This document shows, piece after piece, positions 1 to 7,107 of a stretch of 10,475 nucleotides of DNA. Source of the DNA: Chloroflexota bacterium (GTDB lineage: Bacteria; Chloroflexota; Limnocylindria; QHBO01); assembly GCA_005882055.1 (NCBI GenBank), contig VBGQ01000132.1:1-10475 (forward strand), given 5' to 3'. The translations under genes were made by a program, and so were the position numbers. The notes under the pieces were generated by a model. The model saw only the letters and a program-made list of their open reading frames with translations. It was not told the origin of the DNA and did no database searches. The stretch's first letter is position 1, and the number at the start of each line of letters is the position of its first letter.

Positions 1-639
1 CGCAAGGTGACCGTGGACTCGCCGGGTGACACCGAGCTGCTCCCGTCGGAGCTCATCGATCGCTTCGAGTTCGAGGAGACGAACAACCGGATCCTCGCCG
101 AGGGCGGCGAGCCGGCGACGGCGCAGACCGTGCTGCTGGGCGTGACCAAGGCGAGCCTGAACACGAGCTCATTCCTGGCGGCCGCCTCCTTCCAGGAGAC
201 GACCCGGGTGCTGACCGAGGCGGCGATCAACGGCGCCAAGGACCACCTGCTGGGGCTCAAGGAGAACGTGATCATCGGCAAGCTGATCCCGGCCGGAACC
301 GGAGCCGAGGCGCGTGCCCTGGCTGCGGCCCGGGCAGCCGAGCTGCCGCCCGAGGAGGCGGAGGCGCTGCGCGAGCGGGAGGCCGCGATGAGCTTCCTCA
401 CCGGCGAGGATGCAGACACCGATGGCTCCGGCGAGGTCGAGGTCGACGAGGCCGAGGTGGCCGCCGCCCGCGAGGCGGAGACCGTTGCGGACCTGATGGA
501 CTCCGAGGCCAACAAGGAGATCGAGGCCGAGGTCGAGGAGCAGGTCTTCGAGGGCCTCACCGACGACCGCGAGCCCGTGGTCGCCGGCGACGGCAAGAAG
601 GCCACGGCCGGCAAGGCCAAGGCCGCCGCCAAGAAGTAG
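1..639 (+). CDS. rpoC: DNA-directed RNA polymerase subunit beta', C-terminal part (5' end outside window)
   Basis: This is the 3' end of the gene for the largest catalytic-core subunit of RNA polymerase; the frame is open from base 1. Family motifs are clear: RKVTVDSPGDTELLP at the window edge, then RFEFEETNNRILAEGG, TAQTVLLGVTKASLNT, SFLAAASFQETTRVLTEAAI and LKENVIIGKLIPAGTG, the C-terminal section that packs against the omega subunit. The conserved part ends at about base 303. A further 111 residues follow: a helix-prone, strongly acidic stretch rich in E, D and A, then a short basic end (KKATAGKAKAAAKK). E. coli RpoC has a much shorter tail after the equivalent PAGTG. The gene is normally co-transcribed after rpoB, and the hairpin at 680-707 would end that transcript. 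The identification is very secure; the role of the tail is unknown. Confidence 0.98.
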   Translation, partial: RKVTVDSPGDTELLPSELIDRFEFEETNNRILAEGGEPATAQTVLLGVTKASLNTSSFLAAASFQETTRVLTEAAINGAKDHLLGLKENVIIGKLIPAGTGAEARALAAARAAELPPEEAEALREREAAMSFLTGEDADTDGSGEVEVDEAEVAAAREAETVADLMDSEANKEIEAEVEEQVFEGLTDDREPVVAGDGKKATAGKAKAAAKK

Positions 640-679
640 GGTTACCGACCGCCGGCCCCGATGCCGGCAGAGATCAGCT

Positions 680-707
680 AAAGGGCGGACCGTGTGGCCC
701 GCCCTTT
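680..707 (+). terminator. Probable Rho-independent terminator of the rpoBC transcript
   Basis: AAAGGGCGG (680-688) pairs perfectly with CCGCCCTTT (699-707). Two more pairs can form inside (690-691 with 696-697) around a GTGT loop, leaving an A/C mismatch. The hairpin starts 41 nt after the rpoC stop. The T tract is only TTT, followed by GTCGTGGGCTTT, so termination may be incomplete or Rho-assisted. A smaller hairpin (GCCGGC at 651-656 with GCCGGC at 663-668) lies just upstream. Inferred from sequence symmetry and position. Confidence 0.7.
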
Positions 708-751
708 GTCGTGGGCTTTGCGCCGGAGCCGGCGCCGGCGGGCGGGCCACA

Positions 752-940
752 ATGAGTGGCCTTATCGCGGACGGTGACGAGGTCTGCGACGGACAGGTGC
801 TGGCCGTCCTCGAGGCCGATGGCGAGCGCACCGAGATCAAGGCCCCCGCCGCCGGACGCATCACCAAGAAGGGGCGGACCCTGACCCTGCACTCGGAGGA
901 GGTCGACAGCCGGGAGTATCCCGTGCCGCACTTCGCCCGC
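752..940 (+). pseudogene. Coding remnant with a barrel-sandwich-hybrid (biotinyl/lipoyl-like) module, possibly a duplicated rpoC piece
   Basis: An open frame starting with ATG at 752 reads MSGLIADGDEVCDGQVLAV, then LEADGERTEIKAPAAGRITKKG, LTLHSEEVDS and REYPVPHFAR. The pattern GDEVxxGQVLAxLE...IxAPxAGxI is typical of barrel-sandwich-hybrid folds (biotin or lipoyl carriers and the similar module of RpoC). The carrier lysine motif (EAMKM) is absent: EADGER stands in its place. The REYPVPHFAR end is more like the stretch of RpoC that precedes its (R)LLVEDGDxVxxGQxLTEG repeat, which in the real gene would lie just upstream of this window. Third-position GC is high up to about base 940 and then drops. 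The same frame stays open to 1141, but that part covers an inverted repeat, a G-rich run and the -35 box, so I do not count it as coding. No good ribosome binding site is visible, and a 6-bp hairpin (745-750 with 756-761) places the ATG in its loop. It is most likely a gene fragment; a small functional protein is possible but less likely. Confidence 0.45.
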
Positions 941-963
941 ACGCCAGGTGGGAATTCGGGCGT

Positions 964-1018
964 CCAAATGGCCGATTCGTCTTCGCAATGCTCGCCCCAT
1001 GTGAATTTGGCCATTTGG
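964..1018. repeat. Imperfect inverted repeat in an A+T-richer patch
   Basis: CCAAATGGCC (964-973) is the exact reverse complement of GGCCATTTGG (1009-1018). The match continues inward as GATTC against GAATT with one offset, giving arms of about 15 nt around a loop of about 26 nt. The patch is visibly less GC-rich than its surroundings and begins just after the coding remnant loses its codon bias. No T tract follows, so it does not look like a terminator. It could be a protein-binding site, the scar of a small inverted-repeat element, or an RNA stem. Confidence 0.5.
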
Positions 1019-1050
1019 GGAACGCTTGGGGGACGCTGGGGCAGGACGGG
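1017..1050 (+). other. Potential G-quadruplex motif
   Basis: Four G runs occur on the + strand: GGGG (1017-1020), GGGGG (1028-1032), GGGG (1038-1041) and GGG (1048-1050). The loops are 7, 5 and 6 nt, which satisfies the usual G3+N1-7 rule. The motif ends 74 nt upstream of the -35 box of the str-S10 promoter, on the non-template strand. It also contains a near direct repeat (GGGGAACGCT and GGGGGACGCT). In a G-rich genome such motifs can arise by chance. Confidence 0.4.
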
Positions 1051-1124
1051 CGTCCGGGCGACTAGGTCGGCGGCGGAGTCCTCGGTGGGGGTTCGCGCGC
1101 GGCTTTGGGGCGAGCGTGGTTCGG

Positions 1125-1154
1125 TTGACACTCGAGCGTGAGCGACCGTATACT
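1125..1154 (+). promoter_or_regulatory. Sigma70-type promoter for the fused str-S10 operon
   Basis: A perfect -35 box TTGACA (1125-1130) and a -10 box TATACT (1149-1154, one mismatch to TATAAT) are separated by 18 nt. Transcription should start near 1160-1163, about 170 nt before the rpsL start. It is the only near-consensus pair I found before or within the ribosomal gene run, and its position after the rpoC terminator and before rpsL fits a housekeeping promoter for the whole cluster. The start site is inferred from spacing. Confidence 0.8.
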
Positions 1155-1159
1155 CCGCG

Positions 1160-1331
1160 TTCGGTGTCCCGCTCGCGGGACGCCTTCGTGTGTGCCCATC
1201 CGGGCACCCTCCGTCACGGTCCAGAGGCCCTCCCCGCCGTGGGGTCGCGCGCTTGGCGACGGGGTGCAGTCCACGAGCCGCCGAGCGCTGTCTGCAGGGA
1301 CAGCACGATCCGAATCACCGCGAGGATTTCG
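1160..1331 (+). promoter_or_regulatory. Structured 5' leader of the str-S10 transcript, with rpsL ribosome binding site
   Basis: The leader can form several hairpins. GGTGTCCCG (1163-1171) pairs with CGGGACGCC (1176-1184) with a single G-U pair and a CTCG loop, almost at the predicted 5' end. GTGCCC (1192-1197) pairs with GGGCAC (1202-1207) around an ATCC loop. CACGG (1215-1219) can pair with CCGTG (1237-1241). GCTGTC (1287-1292) pairs with GACAGC (1299-1304). A Shine-Dalgarno GAGGA (1322-1326) sits 5 nt before the TTG start. Such a leader could be a site for autoregulation by a ribosomal protein, or could stabilise the mRNA; the hairpins are seen, the regulation is inferred. I find no convincing upstream ORF in it. 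Confidence 0.5.
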
Positions 1332-1751
1332 TTGCCAACAATCAGCCAGTTGGTCCGCAAGGGCCGCACGCCGGCCATCAAGAAGGTGAAGGCTCCTGCC
1401 CTCCGGCGGACCTTCAACACCCTGAAGCAGACCGCTTCCGAGGGGCGCGGCGCCCCGCAGCGGCGCGGGGTCTGCCTTCAGGTGATGACCCGCACCCCGA
1501 AGAAGCCGAACTCGGCGCTTCGGAAGGTCGCGCGCGTGCGCCTCACCAACCAGATGGAAGTCACCGCCTACATCCCCGGCATCGGTCACAACCTCCAGGA
1601 GCACTCGGTGGTCCTGGTCCGTGGCGGCCGGGTGAAGGACCTGCCCGCGGTGAAGTACCACATCGTGCGCGGCACGCTCGACGCTGCCGGTGTGCGCGAT
1701 CGGCGACAGAGTCGCTCGAAGTACGGCGCCAAGTCGCCGGGCAAGAGCTAG
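1332..1751 (+). CDS. rpsL: 30S ribosomal protein S12
   Basis: S12 sits in the decoding centre of the small subunit and controls accuracy. The protein begins MPTISQLVRKGR, which fixes the start at a TTG codon preceded 5 nt earlier by GAGGA; there is no ATG or GTG at the conserved N-terminus. Length is 139 residues. Landmarks are PKKPNSALRK at residues 56-65 (including the streptomycin-contact lysine, wild-type Lys), GIGHNLQEHS near 83-92, and RVKDLPAVKYH at 100-110 with the Asp that is methylthiolated in many bacteria. The usual KDLPGVRYH reads KDLPAVKYH here, a Gly-to-Ala change in a loop near the decoding site. Compared with the E. coli protein there is an insertion of about 14 residues around 25-39 (RRTFNTLKQTASEGRG), a known form in Firmicutes and Chloroflexi. 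It is the first gene of the operon; rpsG follows after 9 nt. Confidence 0.97.
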   Translation: MPTISQLVRKGRTPAIKKVKAPALRRTFNTLKQTASEGRGAPQRRGVCLQVMTRTPKKPNSALRKVARVRLTNQMEVTAYIPGIGHNLQEHSVVLVRGGRVKDLPAVKYHIVRGTLDAAGVRDRRQSRSKYGAKSPGKS

Positions 1752-1760
1752 GACTCCGCC

Positions 1761-2234
1761 ATGCCCCGCCGTCCCACGGTCGCCCGCAAGGCCAAGTACG
1801 AAGAGCAGCTGGTCGGCACCGCGCTCACCCTGGATCAGTTCACCAACAAGCTGATGCGCGGCGGGAAGCGCCAGCTCGCTTCGCGCATCCTCGAGGACGC
1901 CATCTCTCGCTGCGAGAAGACCGCGGGTCGCTCCGGCGTGGAGGTCATGGAGAGCGCGCTGCGCAACGCGATGCCGCTGATCGAAGTCAAGCCCAAGCGC
2001 GTCGGCGGCTCCACCTACCAGATCCCGGTCGAGGTCCGCGCGGATCGGCGCATCTCGCTGGGCATGCGCTGGCTGATCGACGCGGCCCGCAAGCGCAACG
2101 GCCACAGCATGGCGGAGAAGCTCGCGTTCGAGCTGATCGATGCCAGCAACGGCATTGGCGCGGCGGTCAAGCGCCGCGAGGACACGCACCGCATGGCGGA
2201 GGCCAACAAGGCCTTCAGCCACTTCAAGTGGTAG
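1761..2234 (+). CDS. rpsG: 30S ribosomal protein S7
   Basis: S7 starts assembly of the 30S head by binding the 3' domain of 16S rRNA and contacts the E-site tRNA. The 157 residues match the usual length (about 156). Characteristic segments are MPRRPTVARK at the N-terminus, KLMRGGKRQLASRI, GVEVMESALRNAMPLIEVKPKRVGG, YQIPVEVRADRR, ISLGMRWLIDAARKR and KRREDTHRMAEANKAFSHFKW. The ATG gives the canonical MPRR start; its only Shine-Dalgarno candidate, AGGA at 1750-1753, overlaps the rpsL stop, so translation is probably coupled. In E. coli S7 represses the str operon by binding a long rpsL-rpsG spacer; here the spacer is 9 nt, so that site cannot exist in the same form. Confidence 0.97.
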   Translation: MPRRPTVARKAKYEEQLVGTALTLDQFTNKLMRGGKRQLASRILEDAISRCEKTAGRSGVEVMESALRNAMPLIEVKPKRVGGSTYQIPVEVRADRRISLGMRWLIDAARKRNGHSMAEKLAFELIDASNGIGAAVKRREDTHRMAEANKAFSHFKW

Positions 2235-2238
2235 ACCG

Positions 2239-4347
<2,109 letters not shown>

Positions 4348-4382
4348 GCGACGTAGGTAACAGGAGTAACGAAGGAAGACAA

Positions 4383-5585
4383 ATGGCCAAGCAGAAGTTC
4401 GACCGCAGCAAGCCGCACGTGAACGTCGGCACCATCGGTCATGTCGACCACGGCAAGACCACCCTGACCGCGGCGATCACGAAGTACCTGGCGCTGAGCG
4501 GCGGGGCCGACTTCCGTGCCTTCGACAGCATCGACAACGCGCCCGAGGAGCGAGCACGGGGCATCACCATCGCGATCGCCCACGTCGAGTACCAGACCGC
4601 CAACCGACACTACGCGCACGTGGACTGCCCTGGTCACGCCGACTACATCAAGAACATGATCACCGGCGCCGCCCAGATGGACGGCGCGATCCTGGTGGTG
4701 TCGGCCGCGGATGGACCGATGCCCCAGACCCGCGAGCACATCATCCTGGCTCGCCAGGTCGAAGTGCCGGCGCTGGTCGTGTACCTCAATAAGGTCGACA
4801 TGGTCGACGACGAGATGCTGATCGACCTGGTCGAGATGGAGGTCCGCGAGCTCCTCAGCAAATACGAGTTCCCCGGTGACGACATCCCGGTGATCCGCGG
4901 CTCCGCGCTCAAGGCGTTGGAGTCCACGAGCACCGACCAGGCCGCAGAGGAGTTCAGCTCGATCAAGGAGCTGCTCGACGCCGTCGACACCTACATCCCG
5001 ACCCCGACCCGCGATACCGACAAGCCGTTCCTGATGCCCATCGAGGACGTTTTCGGCATCAAGGGCCGTGGCACTGTGGCGACGGGCCGCATCGAGCGTG
5101 GCATGGTCCACACCGGCGACACGGTGGAGCAGGTGGGCATCCACGCCAAGAGCCGCGAGCTGGTGGTGACCGGCGTCGAGATGTTCAAGAAGACCCTCGA
5201 CGAGGGGATGGCCGGCGACAATGTCGGGCTCCTGCTGCGAGGCATCGAGCGCGAGGAGATCGAGCGCGGCCAGGTGCTCGCCAAGCCAAAGAGCGTCAAG
5301 CCGGGCACCAAGTTCAAGGCCGAGGTGTACGTGCTCTCCAAGGAGGAGGGCGGGCGTCACACCCCGTTCTATGCCGGCTATCGGCCGCAGTTCTACCTGC
5401 GGACGACCGACATCACCGGTTCCATCGCGCTCCCCGGCGGCGTGGAGATGATCATGCCCGGCGACAACGTCAACGTTGACGTTGAGCTGATCACGCCCAT
5501 CGCCATTGAGCCAGCCCAGCACTTCGCCATCCGCGAGGGTGGCCACACGGTGGGCGCCGGCGTGATCACCGAGGTGCTCGGCTAA
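4383..5585 (+). CDS. tuf: Translation elongation factor Tu (EF-Tu)
   Basis: EF-Tu carries aminoacyl-tRNA to the ribosomal A site as a GTP complex. It has 400 residues, close to the usual 393-400. Motifs are G1 GHVDHGKT (19-26), the effector segment ARGITIAIAHVEYQT with the conserved Thr at 62, G3 DCPGH (81-85) with the catalytic His at 85, G4 NKVD (136-139) and SAL (174-176). Domain II has GRGTVATGRIERG and domain III ends IREGGHTVGAGVITEVLG. The segment RGITIAIAHVEYQTANRHYAHVDCP resembles the actinobacterial and Chloroflexi forms more than the proteobacterial one. A strong Shine-Dalgarno AAGGA (4372-4376) lies 6 nt before the ATG, with another purine run (CAGGAG, 4361-4366) upstream, which fits the high EF-Tu output. 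The gap to fusA is 35 nt. Whether another tuf copy exists elsewhere cannot be seen. Confidence 0.98.
   Translation: MAKQKFDRSKPHVNVGTIGHVDHGKTTLTAAITKYLALSGGADFRAFDSIDNAPEERARGITIAIAHVEYQTANRHYAHVDCPGHADYIKNMITGAAQMDGAILVVSAADGPMPQTREHIILARQVEVPALVVYLNKVDMVDDEMLIDLVEMEVRELLSKYEFPGDDIPVIRGSALKALESTSTDQAAEEFSSIKELLDAVDTYIPTPTRDTDKPFLMPIEDVFGIKGRGTVATGRIERGMVHTGDTVEQVGIHAKSRELVVTGVEMFKKTLDEGMAGDNVGLLLRGIEREEIERGQVLAKPKSVKPGTKFKAEVYVLSKEEGGRHTPFYAGYRPQFYLRTTDITGSIALPGGVEMIMPGDNVNVDVELITPIAIEPAQHFAIREGGHTVGAGVITEVLG
5465..5484. repeat. Perfect 20-bp palindrome inside tuf
   Basis: CAACGTCAAC followed by its exact reverse complement GTTGACGTTG, inside the codons for the domain III segment DNVNVDVEL. 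Two of the codons are GTT, which looks infrequent in this GC-rich gene. As RNA it could fold only with a small loop; as DNA it is a candidate protein-binding site, or it could be a by-product of the repeated Asn-Val/Asp-Val codons. Confidence 0.5.
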
Positions 5586-5590
5586 CCGCG

Positions 5591-5899
5591 ATGGCCAAGC
5601 AGCGCATCCGCATCCGGCTCAAGGCGTACGACCACAAGCTGCTCGACCAGTCGGCCGAGCAGATCGTGGAGACCGCGCAGCGAACCGGCGCCGACATTGC
5701 GGGACCGGTCCCGTTGCCGACCCGGATCGAGAAGTACACCGTCATCCGCGGGCCCTTCGTGCACAAGGACGGACGGGAGCAGTTCGAGATCCGAACGCAC
5801 AAGCGACTGATCGACATCATCGATCCGTCGACCAAGACCGTGGATGCGCTGATGCGGCTGTCGCTGGCAGCTGGCGTGGATATCGAGATCAAGATGTGA
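5591..5899 (+). CDS. rpsJ: 30S ribosomal protein S10
   Basis: S10 is part of the 30S head and, with NusB, can act in transcription antitermination. The 102 residues match the usual 102-105. Conserved segments are QRIRIRLKAYDHKLLDQSA, IVETAQRTGADIAGPVPLPT, YTVIRGPFVHKDGREQFE and RTHKRLIDIIDP. The start is the ATG 5 nt after the tuf stop. No Shine-Dalgarno site is visible in between, so it probably relies on ribosomes arriving from tuf. Because rpsJ directly follows tuf, there is no room for the long S10 leader that L4 uses for feedback control in E. coli. A strong hairpin follows the gene. Confidence 0.97.
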   Translation: MAKQRIRIRLKAYDHKLLDQSAEQIVETAQRTGADIAGPVPLPTRIEKYTVIRGPFVHKDGREQFEIRTHKRLIDIIDPSTKTVDALMRLSLAAGVDIEIKM

Positions 5900-5903
5900 T
5901 GCG

Positions 5904-5928
5904 GAGGCGAGCCGCCGCGGCTCGCCTC
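5904..5928 (+). promoter_or_regulatory. Strong hairpin between rpsJ and rplC, candidate attenuator or RNA control element
   Basis: GAGGCGAGCC (5904-5913) pairs perfectly with GGCTCGCCTC (5919-5928); one more G-C pair (5914 with 5918) closes a CCG triloop, for 11 bp. An outer helix is possible, GATGT (5893-5897, over the rpsJ stop) with ACATC (5929-5933), leaving a 6-nt bulge on the 5' side. No T tract follows (ATCGGTCC), so it is not a standard terminator. The rplC Shine-Dalgarno sequence begins at 5946, 17 nt downstream of the hairpin. It could modulate read-through, mRNA processing or binding of a ribosomal protein; the function is inferred. Confidence 0.55.
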
Positions 5929-5963
5929 ACATCGGTCCATTTGGTGGAGGAGTGACTGTTCAA

Positions 5964-6587
5964 GTGCCGGCAGGAATCATCGGGCGCAAGCTCGGCATGA
6001 CGCGGATCTTTGGCGACGACGGAAGCGTCGTGCCGGTCAGCGTCATCGAGGCTACCCCGAACACGGTCGCGCGACTCCGGACTCCGGAGCGTGACGGCTA
6101 TGCCGCGCTGCAGCTGGTCGCCGGGACCGCCAAGAAGGTCAGCTCGCCGGTCGCGGGCCAGTTCAAGCATCTCGACAAGGACGCCGCCAAGCCTCGCAAC
6201 GTCTCCGAGTTCCGGGTCGAGTCCACCGATGGCTACGAGGCCGGCCAGACGGTCGACGTCTCGCTGTTCGAGGCGGGGGAGCTGGTCGACGTGATCGGCA
6301 CCAGCAAGGGCAAGGGCTTTGCCGGAACCATCGCGCGCCACAACTTCCAGCGCGGCCCCAAGACGCACGGCTCCACGAACTACCGCCAGCCCGGCTCCAT
6401 TGGCGCCGGCACCACGCCCGGTCGCGTCTGGCTGGGCACGCGCATGGGCGGTCACATGGGCGACCAGCAGGTCACCGTCAAGAAGCTGACCGTCATCAGG
6501 GTCGACGCCGAGCGCAACCTGATCCTGGTCAAGGGCGCGGTCCCCGGCGCGCGCAATGCCGTGCTGCTCGTGCAGAAGGCGAAGTGA
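5964..6587 (+). CDS. rplC: 50S ribosomal protein L3
   Basis: L3 is an early assembly protein of the 50S subunit whose long loop reaches the peptidyl-transferase centre. The protein reads MPAGIIGRKLGMTRIF at the N-terminus, then GKGFAGTIARHNFQRGPKTHGS, YRQPGSIGAGTTPGRV, GGHMGDQQVTV and RVDAERNLILVKGAVPG, all typical of L3. I chose the GTG at 5964 (207 residues) because the purine-rich GGAGGAG (5946-5952) lies 11 nt upstream. The in-frame GTG at 5952 (MTVQVPAG, 211 residues) overlaps that sequence, leaving almost no spacing. The glutamine that is methylated in E. coli L3 is not at the matching place (GSIGAGTTPG for GSIGQNQTPG), as in many other phyla. The next gene, rplD, starts 2 nt after the stop. 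Confidence 0.95.
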   Translation: MPAGIIGRKLGMTRIFGDDGSVVPVSVIEATPNTVARLRTPERDGYAALQLVAGTAKKVSSPVAGQFKHLDKDAAKPRNVSEFRVESTDGYEAGQTVDVSLFEAGELVDVIGTSKGKGFAGTIARHNFQRGPKTHGSTNYRQPGSIGAGTTPGRVWLGTRMGGHMGDQQVTVKKLTVIRVDAERNLILVKGAVPGARNAVLLVQKAK

Positions 6588-6589
6588 CC

Positions 6590-7107
6590 ATGGCCCAGAG
6601 CGCGACGATCCTCAACGCATCGGGCAAGCCGGCCGGCAAGGTCGAGCTTTCCGAGGCTCTCTTTGGCGTGACGCCCAACCAGGCGCTCGTCCCGGGCGCG
6701 CCCGACAGGGCAGCCGTCGTGCGCCGCAGTGGCGCGGTGGCGGTGTGGTCTTTGGACCGCACCCGCGCGGCCACGATCAGCGCATGCCCGCCAAGATGCG
6801 GCGCGCCGCGCTGAAGGGCGTTCTCTCCGCCAAGCAGGCCGCCGGGGAGCTGCGCGTGGTCGAGGGCTTCGCTCTCGAAGAGATCAAGACGCGCGCCTTC
6901 ATCGAGCATCTCGAGGCCTGGGACGCCCAGGGCAAGGTGCTGCTGGTGCTGGCGGGCCGGGACGAGACGGTCGAGCGCTCGTGCGCCAACGTCCGCGAGG
7001 TGCGGGTCATCCTGGCCGACAGCCTCAACGTCGTCGACCTGCTCGAAGCCGACACGGTCATCTTCACAAGCGATGCCCTGAACCGCGCGCAGGAGGTGTA
7101 CGCGTGA
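6590..7107 (+). pseudogene. rplD: 50S ribosomal protein L4, frame-disrupted and missing part of the extended loop
   Basis: L4 binds domain I of 23S rRNA early in assembly, and its extended loop lines the peptide exit tunnel. The first frame (ATG at 6590) gives MAQSATILNASGKPAGKVEL, then SEALFGVTPNQALV up to 6691, a normal L4 start, and then runs off into unrelated sequence to a TGA at 6812-6814. From 6694 the -1 frame resumes with GRARQGSRRAPQWRGGGVVF, then GPHPRGHDQRMPAKMRRAALKG and the C-terminal half to the TGA at 7105-7107. Aligned from memory with E. coli L4, residues about 29-65 are absent, including the tunnel-tip WRQKG segment. Restoring 37 codons implies a loss of about 109 nt. Both flanks are conserved, and the stop overlaps the rplW start (GTGA), as expected for a working operon. 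A -1 slip at 6691-6697 would yield about 172 residues against about 205 normally. A deletion (real or from assembly) is most likely; no other rplD is visible here. Confidence 0.85.
6691..6697 (+). other. X XXY YYZ heptamer (C CCG GGC) at the rplD frame break
   Basis: In the frame of the rplD start, the codons at the break are GTC CCG GGC, so C CCG GGC sits in the exact register of a -1 slippery heptamer. A slip back by one nucleotide continues at CGC (6697), precisely the frame that encodes the rest of L4. However, GC-rich heptamers are not known as efficient slip sites, the nearest hairpin (GCGCC 6721-6725 with GGCGC 6731-6735) starts 23 nt downstream, and the upstream purine run is weak. 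The CCCGGGC may simply be a deletion scar. Confidence 0.3.

Noticed and set aside
728..761. GC palindrome GCCGGCGCCGGC (728-739) and a 6-bp hairpin GGCCAC/GTGGCC (745-761)
   Set aside because: Short, GC-only symmetry is expected by chance at this composition; the second hairpin is followed by TTAT but is too weak to call a second terminator.
941..1141. Continuation of the remnant frame to the TGA at 1139-1141 as a 129-residue protein
   Set aside because: Codon bias is lost after 940, and the segment covers an inverted repeat, a G-rich run and the -35 box of the operon promoter.
1404..1450. Insertion of about 14 residues in S12 as a novel feature
   Set aside because: A comparable insertion is found in Firmicutes (for example Bacillus) S12 and related phyla, so it is a known variant.
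4348..4382. Possible promoter or regulatory element in the fusA-tuf gap
   Set aside because: Only two Shine-Dalgarno-like purine runs are visible; no -35/-10 pair or stable hairpin.
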